Shown: positions 36,280 through 47,732 of the stretch, piece by piece | How positions within the stretch are numbered: the stretch's first letter is position 1 | How the letters are laid out: every line of letters starts with the position of its first letter | DNA from: Gammaproteobacteria bacterium | Lineage (GTDB): Bacteria; Pseudomonadota; Gammaproteobacteria; Pseudomonadales; JADFDG01 | NCBI GenBank assembly: GCA_018262975.1 | Contig: JADFDG010000007.1 | Location: 1 to 64,000, forward strand | DNA length: 64,000 nt | Direction: 5' to 3' | Notes under the pieces: model-generated | Told to the model about the DNA's origin: nothing | The model's database searches: none | What the model saw: the letters and a program-made list of their open reading frames with translations, nothing else | Translations under genes and position numbers: made by a program

Positions 36280-36757
36280 GCCCGCCAACACCATCACCCT
36301 CGACCTCCAGGTGAAAAGCCGCGCCGCACACGTGCCGTCGCGCCGGCAGTTCCTCGCCTGGATCGACAAGGCGCTGGCCGGCCGCACGGATGGCCCGGTG
36401 GAACTCACCCTGCGCGTGGTCGGCCCCACCGAGATGCAGTCACTCAACCGCGAGTACCGCGGCAAGGACTACGCCACCAACGTGCTGTCCTTCCCGTTCG
36501 AGCAGCCCAAGGGCATCGACCTGCCGGTGCGCGTGCTCGGCGACATCGTGCTGTGCGCGCAAACGGTGCAGCGCGAGGCGAAGGAACAGGGCAAGGCCAC
36601 CGAGGCACACTGGGCACACCTCACGGTGCACGGCGTGCTGCACCTGCTCGGCCTCGACCACCACACCACCCGCCAGGCCACGGTGATGGAAGGCGCGGAA
36701 ATTGCAGTACTGGCGATGCTCGGCTACGCCAACCCCTACCTCGTGCAAGAACCATGA
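36263..36757 (+). CDS. ybeY: Endoribonuclease YbeY
   Basis: 164-residue metal-dependent RNase required for 16S rRNA 3'-end maturation and ribosome quality control. The zinc motif HGVLHLLGLDH (H-x3-H-x5-H) is intact, and RxYRGKDYATNVLSFPF-like sequence precedes it. Overlaps the ybeZ 3' end by 17 nt and shares ATGA with the next gene, a tightly coupled operon. Confidence 0.96.
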   Translation: MTSKNKPANTITLDLQVKSRAAHVPSRRQFLAWIDKALAGRTDGPVELTLRVVGPTEMQSLNREYRGKDYATNVLSFPFEQPKGIDLPVRVLGDIVLCAQTVQREAKEQGKATEAHWAHLTVHGVLHLLGLDHHTTRQATVMEGAEIAVLAMLGYANPYLVQEP

Positions 36758-37581
36758 GCGACGACAACCGATCCTGGCTCGACCGCCTCGCCGACTTCAT
36801 CACCGGCGAGCCCCGCGACCGCGACGACCTGGTGGAAATCCTGCGTGCCTGCCATGGCCGCGGCCTGTTCGGCGCCGAGGCGCTGGGCATCATCGAGGGC
36901 GCCCTCAACATCGCCGACATGCAGGCGCGCGAGGCCATGACCCCGCGCTCGCAGATGGTGGTGGTGAAGGCCGGCCAGCCCCCCCGGGAGTTCCTGCCAC
37001 TGGTGCTGGAATCGGGCCATTCGCGCTTCCCGGTGGTGGATGACGACGACGCCGATACCGTGCTCGGCATCCTGCTGGCCAAGGACCTGCTGGCCGCCAG
37101 CGTCGGCGAGCGCCTCGACCGCTTCGAGATCAAGGACTACCTGCGCCCGCCGATGTTCGTGCCGGAAAGCCGGCGCCTGGACGCCCTGCTGCGCGACTTC
37201 CGCCAGAAGCGTTCGCACATGGCGGTGGTGATCAACGAGTACGGCGGCATCGCCGGCCTGATCACCATCGAGGACGTGCTCGAGCAGATCGTCGGCGAAA
37301 TCGAGGACGAGCACGACGTCGACGAAGAGGAATACAACATCAAGGAACTCGGCAAGGACACCTGGGTGGTCAAGGCGCAGGTGCCCATAGAGGAGTTCAA
37401 CGGCTACTTCGGCACCTCGTTCCCCGACGAGGACTTCGACACCATCGGCGGCGTGGTCATCGCCGGATTCGGCCACCTGCCGGCGCGCGACGAGGCCGTC
37501 ACGCTCGGCGAGTTCACCTTCAAGGTGCTCAACGCCGACAACCGCAGCGTACGCCTGCTGCAAGTGAACCGTACCGCGTGA
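36754..37581 (+). CDS. ybeX: CorC/YbeX family CBS-pair protein
   Basis: 275 residues: a short N-terminal segment, tandem CBS domains (from MTPRSQMVVV, ~residue 62; second around RRLDALLRDF) and a C-terminal CorC_HlyC domain (EEYNIKELGKDTWVVKAQVP). No membrane helices, as in YbeX. Linked to magnesium/cobalt efflux and ribosome metabolism. ATG 36754 overlaps the ybeY stop (ATGA); its own stop overlaps lnt (GTGA). Confidence 0.94.
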   Translation: MSDDNRSWLDRLADFITGEPRDRDDLVEILRACHGRGLFGAEALGIIEGALNIADMQAREAMTPRSQMVVVKAGQPPREFLPLVLESGHSRFPVVDDDDADTVLGILLAKDLLAASVGERLDRFEIKDYLRPPMFVPESRRLDALLRDFRQKRSHMAVVINEYGGIAGLITIEDVLEQIVGEIEDEHDVDEEEYNIKELGKDTWVVKAQVPIEEFNGYFGTSFPDEDFDTIGGVVIAGFGHLPARDEAVTLGEFTFKVLNADNRSVRLLQVNRTA

Positions 37582-39110
37582 GCCTGCCCGCACGCATCGG
37601 GCGCCCGCGGCTGGCGGCCTTCGTACCGTCGCGGGGCGGGCTGCTCGCCGCGCTGGCCGGCGCGCTGAACACCCTCGCCTTCGCGCCGTTCGACTTCTGG
37701 CCGCTGGCCATCGCCTCGCCGATGGCGCTGTACCTGCTGTTGCGCCACCTCGATCCGCTGGCGGCATTCTTCCGCGGCCTGTGGTACGGCATCGGCTTCT
37801 GGCTGGCCGGCGTCAGCTGGGTATACGTGTCCATCCACACCTACGGCTACACGCCGGTGAACGTCGCGGTATTTCTCACCGTGCTGTTCGCGGTGTTCCT
37901 GGCGGCGATCTTCTTCGCCTGGTGGACGGCGCTGTACGGCTGGCTGTCACGCGGCGTGATGCGTCCACTGCTGTTCGTCGCGCTGTGGGTGCTGGCCGAA
38001 TGGGTGCGCAGCTGGCTGTTCACCGGCTTCCCGTGGCTGTGGCAGGGCTACGCATTCATCGACACGCCGCTGGCGGGCTTCGCCCCGCTGGGCGGCGCCT
38101 TGCTGGTCAGCGCGCTGGCGACGGCCATCGCCGTACTGGCCGTCGATCTCGTGCGCGGCACGCGACACGCGCGCCTGGTGGCGGCCGGCGCCATCGGCAC
38201 GATGCTGCTGGCCGGCTGGGGACTGCAACAGGTGGCATGGACCACGCCGGCCGGCGAGCCGCTGCGCGTCAGCCTGGTGCAGGGCAACATCCCGCAGGAC
38301 ATGAAGTGGCTGACGGAAATGCAGCAGCCCACCATCGACATCTATGCGCACCTGAGCTCGGGCGAGTGGGACCGCGACCTGATCGTGTGGCCCGAATCAG
38401 CCATTCCTGCCTACCTGCACGAAGTCCAGCCGCTGGTCGAGGCGCTGCAGGCGCAGGCGCGCGCGCACGGCAACACCGTGGTCACCGGCATCCCGTACGT
38501 CGTCCGGCACGAAGGCCGGCTCGTCTACCACAACACCGTACTGGGCATCGACGACGAATCCGTCGCCATGTACCACAAGGTGAACCTGGTGCCGTTCGGC
38601 GAGTTCGTGCCGTTCGCCGAAGCTTTTCGCGCCATCGCCCCGTTCTTCAGCCTGCCGATGATGCCGCTGGACGGCTTCTCGCCGGGCGCCGATGACCAGC
38701 CGCCGCTGCGCGCCGGGAACACTGCGCTGGCGCCGCTGGTGTGCTACGAGGTGGTGTACGCCGACTACGTGCGTCGCAACGCCGCCCGCGCCGGCATCCT
38801 GCTGACGGTCAGCAACGACGCCTGGTTCGGCGGCAGCCATGGCCCGCACCAGCACTTCCAGATGGCGCGCATGCGTGCGCTGGAGAACGGTCGCTGGATG
38901 GCGCGCGCCACCAACACCGGCATCACCGCCTTCATCGATCCGCGCGGCAAGGTGACGGGGCGCATCCCGCAGTTCGAACGCGCCGTATTGCGCGGCCGGC
39001 CGACGGCCATGAAGGGCAGCACGCCGTTCATGGTGCTCGGCCACTGGCCGCTGCTCGTGGCCGCCTTCGCGGCCCTCGCCCTCGCCCTGCGCCGCTGCCT
39101 GACCCCGTAG
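37578..39110 (+). CDS. lnt: Apolipoprotein N-acyltransferase
   Basis: 510-residue inner-membrane enzyme that transfers the third acyl chain to lipoproteins. N-terminal membrane bundle (five or more helices to ~residue 210) and a periplasmic nitrilase-fold domain with the catalytic triad: Glu in WPESAIP, Lys in YHKVNLVPFGEFVPF and Cys in LVCYEVVYADYV. GTG start overlaps the corC stop. The stop TAG (39108-39110) is the outer TAG of a palindromic repeat. The C-terminal membrane helix (LLVAAFAALALAL) is followed by only RRCLTP. Confidence 0.96.
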   Translation: MSLPARIGRPRLAAFVPSRGGLLAALAGALNTLAFAPFDFWPLAIASPMALYLLLRHLDPLAAFFRGLWYGIGFWLAGVSWVYVSIHTYGYTPVNVAVFLTVLFAVFLAAIFFAWWTALYGWLSRGVMRPLLFVALWVLAEWVRSWLFTGFPWLWQGYAFIDTPLAGFAPLGGALLVSALATAIAVLAVDLVRGTRHARLVAAGAIGTMLLAGWGLQQVAWTTPAGEPLRVSLVQGNIPQDMKWLTEMQQPTIDIYAHLSSGEWDRDLIVWPESAIPAYLHEVQPLVEALQAQARAHGNTVVTGIPYVVRHEGRLVYHNTVLGIDDESVAMYHKVNLVPFGEFVPFAEAFRAIAPFFSLPMMPLDGFSPGADDQPPLRAGNTALAPLVCYEVVYADYVRRNAARAGILLTVSNDAWFGGSHGPHQHFQMARMRALENGRWMARATNTGITAFIDPRGKVTGRIPQFERAVLRGRPTAMKGSTPFMVLGHWPLLVAAFAALALALRRCLTP

Positions 39111-39175
39111 AGAGGGGGCCATGCCCCCGATGCTCCTGGCCTGCAAACAATCGGGGGCATGGCCCCCTCTCTACA
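39106..39175. repeat. Palindromic intergenic repeat shared by two gene ends
   Basis: Half-units 39106-39130 and 39151-39175 with a 20-nt spacer, TAGAGAG subtype, filling the convergent lnt / zinc-ribbon gap. The left TAG ends lnt and the right TAG (minus strand, 39173-39171) ends the zinc-ribbon gene. Confidence 0.95.
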
Positions 39176-39572
39176 CGGATGCGGCTTCCTGGAAGAACTC
39201 GCCGCCGCAGTGGCTGCACGCCACCAGTTCGCCACTCTCGAGGGTCTGGTGCACCGCACCGCAGACCAGGCAACGGAAGCGGCTGGGCAATACCCGCTCG
39301 CCGGCCATCAGGAACGGGCGGTCCGGGTCGATGCGCTCCATGAACGCCACCAGCTCCGGCACCTCGTCGTGGCCGGCCACGTCGAGCAGCTTGCGGCGCA
39401 GCGCCTCGCCGTCCAGCAGCAGCCAGTCACCCACCGCGCGGCGCACCTCGGCCATGGCCTGGCGCACGCGCGCCAGGTCGGTCTTCGCGGTGTCGCCCAG
39501 GTAGCCGGACACCAGGGACAGTTCCCCCTTGAGCCAGTCCACCAGCTTGTCGTCGTTGTCGCCCTGCGCCAT
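39171..39572 (-). CDS. C-terminal zinc-ribbon protein
   Basis: 133 residues: a helical N-terminal part (KLVDWLKGELSLVSGYLGDTAKTDLARVRQ) and a C-terminal zinc ribbon CLVCG ... CSHCG, ending EFFQEAASV. It lies between lnt and leuS; E. coli has a zinc-ribbon protein (YbeL) beside leuS, but sequence similarity looks weak, so equivalence is only suggested. ATG 39572 is preceded by GAGGGGGG. The stop TAG is supplied by a palindromic repeat. Function unknown. Confidence 0.8.
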   Translation of the reverse strand: MAQGDNDDKLVDWLKGELSLVSGYLGDTAKTDLARVRQAMAEVRRAVGDWLLLDGEALRRKLLDVAGHDEVPELVAFMERIDPDRPFLMAGERVLPSRFRCLVCGAVHQTLESGELVACSHCGGEFFQEAASV

Positions 39573-39671
39573 GGCCCCCCCTCGGTACCAAACACCTGTC
39601 CCTCCCCCGATCATAAGCAATGTGTGCTACCGGCCGATACCGGCGCTCGGGTATCCTTGGCCACTTCGTGA

Positions 39672-42413
<2,742 letters not shown>

Positions 42414-42416
42414 ACC

Positions 42417-42977
42417 ATGCGCCTGCTGACCGTCGCCCTCGCCACCCTGCTGCTGGCCGCCTGCGGTTTCCACCTGCGCGGCCAGGGGACGCCTGTCGAG
42501 GGCTACCGCACGGTCAACGTCGTCGACCGCGGCCAGTTGTCGGCCAACACCACCTGGTATGCCGGTGGCCGCGAGGAACTGAAACGCGCGGTGACCGATG
42601 CCTTCCGCCATGCGGGGTTTGACGTTGCCGCCGACGCGCCGCTCACCGTCGAGTTGCTCGGCGAAAGCCTGGCGCGACGCGTCGCCAGCATCGATGCCAA
42701 CGCCAGCGCCGCCGAGTACCAGCTCGACTACACGCTGCGCTTCCGCGTGGTCGCTGCCGACGGCGCCACGCTGGTGGCCGAGCAGGCGCTGGAAGCCGAC
42801 CGCAGCTACCGCTACCACGACGATGCCGTGATGGGCTCCAGCGAGGAAGAGGCGCTGCTCGGCCTGGAAATGCGCCGCGACCTGGCGGCGCAGATCGTGC
42901 GCCAGTACCGGCGCGCCTCCGCGCGCGCCGCCACGCCTGCCGTACCGGCCACGCCGACCGATGCGCCTGCGCCCTGA
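42417..42977 (+). CDS. lptE: LPS-assembly lipoprotein LptE
   Basis: 186-residue lipoprotein with signal peptide and lipobox LLAAC (Cys17), followed by GFHLRG, a LptE hallmark. Plugs the LptD barrel that inserts lipopolysaccharide into the outer membrane. Starts 3 nt after leuS. Its tail (Ala/Pro-rich) overlaps holA by 17 nt, which is a coupling signal. Confidence 0.93.
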   Translation: MRLLTVALATLLLAACGFHLRGQGTPVEGYRTVNVVDRGQLSANTTWYAGGREELKRAVTDAFRHAGFDVAADAPLTVELLGESLARRVASIDANASAAEYQLDYTLRFRVVAADGATLVAEQALEADRSYRYHDDAVMGSSEEEALLGLEMRRDLAAQIVRQYRRASARAATPAVPATPTDAPAP

Positions 42978-43995
42978 CAAGCTCGACGAACAGCTGGCCG
43001 GCAGCCTGCTGCCGGCCTGGCTGGTCTGCGGCGAGGAACCGCTGCTGGCGATCGAGTGCGCCGACCGCATCCGCGAGGCCGCGCGCCGGTCAGGTTGCAG
43101 CGAGCGCGAAGTATTCAACGTCGAGGGCGGCTTCGACTGGAACCGCCTGCGCGAATCCGCCGGCAGCATGTCGCTGTTCGGTGACCGTCGCCTGATCGAA
43201 TTGCGGCTGGATCGCGTGCCGTCGCCTGATGGCCAGCAGGCCATCGCCGAGTGGTGCGCGCACGCCGGCGACGACACCGTGTTGCTGGTCACGGCCGGCG
43301 CGCTGGACAAGAAGCAGCTCGGCGCCGCCTGGGTGGATGCCATCGACAAGGCCGGCGCCGTCGTGCAGGTCTGGCCGGTCGAACGGCCGCAACTGCCGCA
43401 GTGGATCCGCCGCCGCCTGGCCGCCCTCGGCGTCGAGGCCAGCCACGATGCGCTGGAATTCCTCGCCGATCGCGTCGAGGGCAACCTGCTCGCCGCGCAG
43501 CAGGAAATCGACCGCATCGCCCTGCTGTTCGGCAAGGGCAGCATCGACGCCAGCCAGCTGGCAGCCGTGGTCGCCGACAACGCCCGCTATGACCTTGAGG
43601 GCGCACTGGATGCCGCGCATGGCGGCGATGCCGTGCGTGCGCTGCGCATGCTGGAAGGCCTGCGTGAGGAAGGCGAATCGGTGGTGCCGCTGCTGTGGCT
43701 GGTGCAACGCGACGTGCGCTGGTTGCTGCTGGCCGCCGAAGCGGTGGCGCAAGGACGCCCGGAGTCGGGCGCGCTGCAGGCCGCCGGCGCATGGGGCAAC
43801 CGCCAGCAGGTGCTGGCACCCACGCTCAGGCGGTTGCGCGTACCGGCATTGCGCGCACTGCTGGCCGATTGCGCCAAGGCCGAGAAGACCAACAAGGGAC
43901 AGGCGCCGGGCGAGCCGTGGGATGCCATGGCCACCCTGCTGCTGCGCATCGCGGGCAGGAAGGCACCGCCGGGAACCGGCAAGGAGATCGTATGA
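42961..43995 (+). CDS. holA: DNA polymerase III delta subunit
   Basis: 344-residue clamp-loader subunit. Matches HolA in length and in segments such as LVCGEEPLLAIECADRIR, ENxRYDLxGALDAA-like NARYDLEGALDAAHGG and LLWLVQRDVRWLLLA. It opens the beta sliding clamp with the gamma complex. Overlaps lptE by 17 nt and ends in ATGA shared with the DJ-1 gene. Confidence 0.95.
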   Translation: MRLRPDKLDEQLAGSLLPAWLVCGEEPLLAIECADRIREAARRSGCSEREVFNVEGGFDWNRLRESAGSMSLFGDRRLIELRLDRVPSPDGQQAIAEWCAHAGDDTVLLVTAGALDKKQLGAAWVDAIDKAGAVVQVWPVERPQLPQWIRRRLAALGVEASHDALEFLADRVEGNLLAAQQEIDRIALLFGKGSIDASQLAAVVADNARYDLEGALDAAHGGDAVRALRMLEGLREEGESVVPLLWLVQRDVRWLLLAAEAVAQGRPESGALQAAGAWGNRQQVLAPTLRRLRVPALRALLADCAKAEKTNKGQAPGEPWDAMATLLLRIAGRKAPPGTGKEIV

Positions 43996-44552
43996 GCACA
44001 CCGACCGCACTCGTCGCCGTCGCCAACGGCTCCGAGGACCTCGAGACCGTCGCCATCGTCAACGTGCTGCGCCGTGCCGGCGTGCACGTCACCGTGGCCA
44101 GCGTCGAGGACAGCACCACCATCACCGGCGCACGCGGCATGCGCATCATCGCCGACGCACTGCTGGCCGACGTCGCCGGCCGCGACTTCGACCTCATCGC
44201 GCTGCCCGGCGGCATGCCCGGCGCCGAGCGCCTGCGTGACAGCCCGGCACTGATCGACATGCTGAGAAAACAGGACGGACGCGGCGCGCTGTTCGGCGCC
44301 ATCTGCGCATCGCCCGGCGTGGTACTGGGCTCGCACGGGCTGGTCGGCGCGCGCATGGCCACCGTCTACCCGGGCTTCGAGAAATTGCTGCCGGCAGGCA
44401 GCGTGCAGGACGCACCGGTGGTGCGCGCCGGCAATCTCATCACCAGTCGCGGTCCCGGCACGGCCATCGCCTTCGGCCTCGCCCTGGTGGAAGCGCTGTG
44501 CGGCCCTGACAAGGCCGCACAGGTCGCCGCCGGCATGCTGGTCTCCCTGTAG
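43992..44552 (+). CDS. DJ-1/PfpI family protein (YajL-like)
   Basis: 186-residue Rossmann-like protein. The reactive Cys is in GAICASPG (~residue 106) and the supporting Glu in GSEDLE (~residue 16), as in YajL/DJ-1, which are linked to protein protection from reactive carbonyls and oxidative stress. AAGGAG precedes ATG 43992 and the start overlaps the holA stop. Its stop TAG (44550-44552) lies within the palindromic repeat that follows. Confidence 0.92.
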   Translation: MSTPTALVAVANGSEDLETVAIVNVLRRAGVHVTVASVEDSTTITGARGMRIIADALLADVAGRDFDLIALPGGMPGAERLRDSPALIDMLRKQDGRGALFGAICASPGVVLGSHGLVGARMATVYPGFEKLLPAGSVQDAPVVRAGNLITSRGPGTAIAFGLALVEALCGPDKAAQVAAGMLVSL

Positions 44553-44609
44553 AGAGGGGGCCATGCCCCCGATGCATTTGCTTGTCGGGGGCATGGCCCC
44601 CTCTCTACA
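44548..44609. repeat. Palindromic intergenic repeat, full inverted pair
   Basis: Half-units 44548-44572 and 44585-44609 around a 12-nt spacer, TAGAGAG subtype, in the convergent gap between the DJ-1 and isomerase genes. The left TAG is the DJ-1 stop codon. Confidence 0.95.
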
Positions 44610-44624
44610 GGGCGCGGGAGGCTG

Positions 44625-45197
44625 TCAGCGGTTGTTCGCCAGCCACCACTTGAGCAGCCCGATACGGTCGGCGCCGAAGAACATCTCGTCACCAACGAAC
44701 ATCGTCGGCGCACCGAAGGCACCGCGGCGTACCGCTTCCTCGGTGTCATCCTTCAATTTCTGCTTCACGGCTTCGTCGCCGGCGCGCGCCACGGCGGCCA
44801 CGCCGAACAGACCGGCCAGCACTTCCGGGTTCGAGATATCCATGTCATCGAACCAGTAGGCGCGGAACAGGCGCAGCGACGCCTCGGGCAATTCCGCTTC
44901 GGGCATGCCCGCCAGCAGGCGCATCGGCTGCAAGGTGTTGAGCGGGAAGCGCGACGGCATGCGGAAGGCAACACCCAGCTGCTGGCTGCAGCGCTGCAGG
45001 TCCTTGGCCAGGTACGGGCCACGCGACGGCACCGAGATGGGCGCCTGGTTGCCGCTGCCCTTGAAGACCCCGCCCAGCAGGATCGGGCGCCAGGCTACCG
45101 GCAGGCCCGTCTCGGCTGCCAGCGATGCCATTTGCGCCCCCGCCAGGTAACTGTAGGGGCTGCCCACGTCGTAGAAGAACTCGATGCGCTTGCTCAT
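44625..45197 (-). CDS. 2-hydroxychromene-2-carboxylate isomerase-like DsbA-fold protein
   Basis: 190-residue kappa-GST/DsbA-fold enzyme. The N-terminal FYDVGSPYSYLA has Ser in place of the redox Cys, as in HCCA isomerase (glutathione-dependent isomerisation in naphthalene-type pathways). GAPTMFVGDEMFFGADRI fits the cis-Pro and C-terminal helix. No naphthalene genes are nearby, so it may act on another substrate. ATG 45197 follows ACAGGAG. Confidence 0.85.
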   Translation of the reverse strand: MSKRIEFFYDVGSPYSYLAGAQMASLAAETGLPVAWRPILLGGVFKGSGNQAPISVPSRGPYLAKDLQRCSQQLGVAFRMPSRFPLNTLQPMRLLAGMPEAELPEASLRLFRAYWFDDMDISNPEVLAGLFGVAAVARAGDEAVKQKLKDDTEEAVRRGAFGAPTMFVGDEMFFGADRIGLLKWWLANNR

Positions 45198-45325
45198 GTG
45201 CCACTCCTGTCGTCCGGCCAATGGCGGCCGGCCGGGTCCGACATTGCCAGCCGCGGCCGCCGGCCGCAATATCGGGCGGCACCACCACACATGAATCTCC
45301 CGGCGAATCCACGGAGCGACACGCG

Positions 45326-46177
45326 ATGGGCCAGCAGAAGACCGACACGTCCAGCATCAGCTTCACCGCGCACTACACCGGCCAGGTGTGGTACCGCAAC
45401 GGCCTGTCGGACCAGCCGTTCCACACGCGCGAAGGCGCGCTGTACTACACGCTGCTGTCGCCGTTCGAGGCCATCGGCGGCGCCATCGTCGGCACGAACA
45501 TCCGCCAGTCGCTGCTGCAGCGCCACCACCTCATCGACCACCTGATCGAGCAGGCCATCACCCGTGAAGGCGTGACGCAGGTGCTGGAGATTGCCTGCGG
45601 CCTTTCGCCGCGTGGCTGGCGCTTCAGCTCGCGCTTCCCGCAACTGAAGTACGTCGAGGCCGACCTGCCGGACATGGCACGCGACAAGGCAGCCCTGCTG
45701 CGCGAACACGGCAGCCTGTCGGAGCGCCACAAGGTAGTTACCTGCAACATCCTGGTCGACGGCGACGACAGCCTCGAGGCCGTGGTGGCGCGCGAGTTCG
45801 ACACCGGCAAGCCGCTGCTGGTGGTCACCGAGGGGCTCGTCAATTACTTCGACCTGGACACCATCAGCGGCTTCTGGAAGCGCCTGCACGCGGTGCTGGC
45901 GCAGTTTCCCGCCGGCATCTACCTCACCGACAACTACCCGCTGCTCGAGGACCACCCGTTCCGCAAGTTGATGAAGCTGATGGGCAACACGCTCGGCGCC
46001 ATCTCGCGCTCGAACGTGCGCTGGCACTTCAGCAGCGACGAGAGGATGGAACGCCACTTCCGCGACCTCGGCTTCCGGGCCGCGAAATCCCACAATCCGC
46101 GCGATTACTACGGGCGCATCGCCGTGCCGGAAACCCGCGCCACGCCGATCGCCCGCATCCTCGAAGCACGCACCTGA
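45326..46177 (+). CDS. Class I SAM-dependent methyltransferase (LCMT/Tcmp-like)
   Basis: 283-residue methyltransferase of the leucine-carboxyl/tetracenomycin (LCMT-like) group. The SAM motif is VLEIACGLSPRGWRF (~residue 89), followed by YVEADLPDMA (acidic SAM-ribose residue), and LLVVTEGLVNYFD is the family's motif IV region. The target (a carboxyl or hydroxyl group) is unknown. ATG 45326 follows CGGAG at 9 nt. Divergent from the isomerase gene. Confidence 0.85.
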   Translation: MGQQKTDTSSISFTAHYTGQVWYRNGLSDQPFHTREGALYYTLLSPFEAIGGAIVGTNIRQSLLQRHHLIDHLIEQAITREGVTQVLEIACGLSPRGWRFSSRFPQLKYVEADLPDMARDKAALLREHGSLSERHKVVTCNILVDGDDSLEAVVAREFDTGKPLLVVTEGLVNYFDLDTISGFWKRLHAVLAQFPAGIYLTDNYPLLEDHPFRKLMKLMGNTLGAISRSNVRWHFSSDERMERHFRDLGFRAAKSHNPRDYYGRIAVPETRATPIARILEART

Positions 46178-46195
46178 GCGACCGCGAAACGCGGA

Positions 46196-46255
46196 TCGGG
46201 GGCATGGCCCCCTCTCTACAAAACGCATCATGTAGAGAGGGGGCCATGCCCCCGA
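46196..46255. repeat. Palindromic repeat, half-units in reversed (tail-to-tail) order
   Basis: Right-hand half-unit 46196-46220 comes first, then a 10-nt spacer, then left-hand half-unit 46231-46255, opposite to all other pairs. TAGAGAG subtype, convergent gap. Confidence 0.93.
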
Positions 46256-46277
46256 CCATTGCGCCGAACGCTGGCGC

Positions 46278-47567
46278 TCAGTCGCGCGTCATCAGCGCCA
46301 CGAACATGGCGTCGGCGTCGCGCTCCGGGCAACCGTGCATGCCCTGGCGCACCAGCGTCCAGCCACTGTTGGCGGCCAGGAACGCGTTGACCACGTCCTC
46401 GTTTTCCTCGACGCGGAAACTGCAGGTGCTGTAGACCAGCCGGCCGCCCTGGCGCACCACCGGCGCGGCGGCGGCGAGGATGCGCAACTGCAGTGCCGGC
46501 AGGTCGCCGATGTCCGCGTAGCGGTAGCGCGCATCGGGGTTGCGCCGCCAGGTGCCGCTGGAACTGCAGGGCGCATCCACCAGCACGGCATCGAAGCCGC
46601 CGCGCTTTTCGGTTTCGCGCGGAAGCGGCGGCGGGATGTCGCCTTGCCAGACGAAGGTGCGCACGTTGTGGAAACCCGCCTTCTTCGCGCGGCGACTGAC
46701 CTCGTCGAGCACCCTGGGGCGGATGTCGGAGGCATGCACGGCGCCGCGGCCCTTCAACAGCGCCGCCAGCTGCATGGTCTTGCCGCCACCACCGGCGCAC
46801 GCGTCCCACACCGTCTCGCCGGCTTTCGGCGCCATGGCGTGGCCCACCTGCTGGCTGGCCCAGTCCTGGATCTCGATGTCACCGTCCTTCCAGCACTGCA
46901 GGTCGTAAATGCCGCGCGGACCGATCACGGCGAGCGCGTCGCCGTCGTATTCTACGTCGTAATCCACCGACAACTGGTCGATCACCGTGGCGCGCTTGTC
47001 CGGGTGGTTCAGGCGCAACCACATCGGCGGACGCGTTTCCTGGGCGGCCACGAAGGCGCGCAGCGCCTCTTCGCCCCAGCCACTGGCCGCGGCACGCGCA
47101 CGCAGTGCCGGCTCCCAGGCCGGGTCGATGCCGTGCCAGGCCAGGAAGCACGGCAACTCGGTGTGCGCCCGCGAGGCGATCTCGGAATAGGCCTGGCCGA
47201 GCTTGTCGCCCAGCGAGAACTTCTCGATGCCGCGCAGCGGCCACTGCTCGCGGCCATAGCGGGCCATGACGATGGAGAACGTGCGATCCAGCGGCAATTC
47301 GCGCAGGGTCGGCAGGCCGGCGAGATCGGCCGGCAGTTCACCACGTGCGGCGAGCGTCAGCGCGGCGCGCGCCAGCGAGGCGAAGCGCACCACCGCGAAC
47401 ACCGCCTCGGACAGCGCCTGGCGGTCGCGCCGGCCCAGGCGGCGGTCTTCCTTCATGGCCAGGGCCAGGTAGCGGTCGAGTTGCCAGGGCGGATCGCCGG
47501 CCAGCCACTGGCGGACGAGTTCGATGGCCTGGTCGGTATGGGCAAAAGCCTTGCGGGGAGCTGACAT
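46278..47567 (-). CDS. RsmB/NOP2-type RNA (cytosine-5) methyltransferase
   Basis: 429-residue RNA m5C methyltransferase. A NusB-like helical N-terminus precedes the SAM domain (CAGGGGKTMQLAALL). The two catalytic Cys motifs are VDAPCSSSGTWRRNPD and YSTCSF. Close to RsmB but with differences, so the exact site (16S rRNA C967 or other) is inferred. ATG 47567 (MSAPRK) is used; longer frames to 47702 only translate the repeat array. Confidence 0.9.
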   Translation of the reverse strand: MSAPRKAFAHTDQAIELVRQWLAGDPPWQLDRYLALAMKEDRRLGRRDRQALSEAVFAVVRFASLARAALTLAARGELPADLAGLPTLRELPLDRTFSIVMARYGREQWPLRGIEKFSLGDKLGQAYSEIASRAHTELPCFLAWHGIDPAWEPALRARAAASGWGEEALRAFVAAQETRPPMWLRLNHPDKRATVIDQLSVDYDVEYDGDALAVIGPRGIYDLQCWKDGDIEIQDWASQQVGHAMAPKAGETVWDACAGGGGKTMQLAALLKGRGAVHASDIRPRVLDEVSRRAKKAGFHNVRTFVWQGDIPPPLPRETEKRGGFDAVLVDAPCSSSGTWRRNPDARYRYADIGDLPALQLRILAAAAPVVRQGGRLVYSTCSFRVEENEDVVNAFLAANSGWTLVRQGMHGCPERDADAMFVALMTRD

Positions 47568-47614
47568 GGCGGATATCCCGACAGTGTGAGGGGTCGCCAT
47601 TGTACGCGCAGGAC

Positions 47615-47717
47615 TGTAGTGAGGGGGCCATGCCTCGCCCGCCTTTCGTAGCGCGGGGGGCCATGCCCCCGATTCGCCGGGACGCAAGAGCGTCGGGGGC
47701 ATGGCCCCCTCGCTACA
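47615..47717. repeat. Palindromic intergenic repeat, triple half-unit array
   Basis: Two left-hand half-units in direct orientation (from 47615 and ~47649, the first diverged) and one right-hand half-unit ending 47717. The spacer CGCCCGCCTTTCGTAG between the first two matches the triple array at 19697. Tandem gap. Confidence 0.93.
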
Positions 47718-47732
47718 GGAATGGCGGAACGG

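Noticed and set aside
47568-47702. N-terminal extension of the RsmB-like gene
   Set aside because: The added residues only translate the palindromic repeat array (GAWPP-type text), with no ribosome site.
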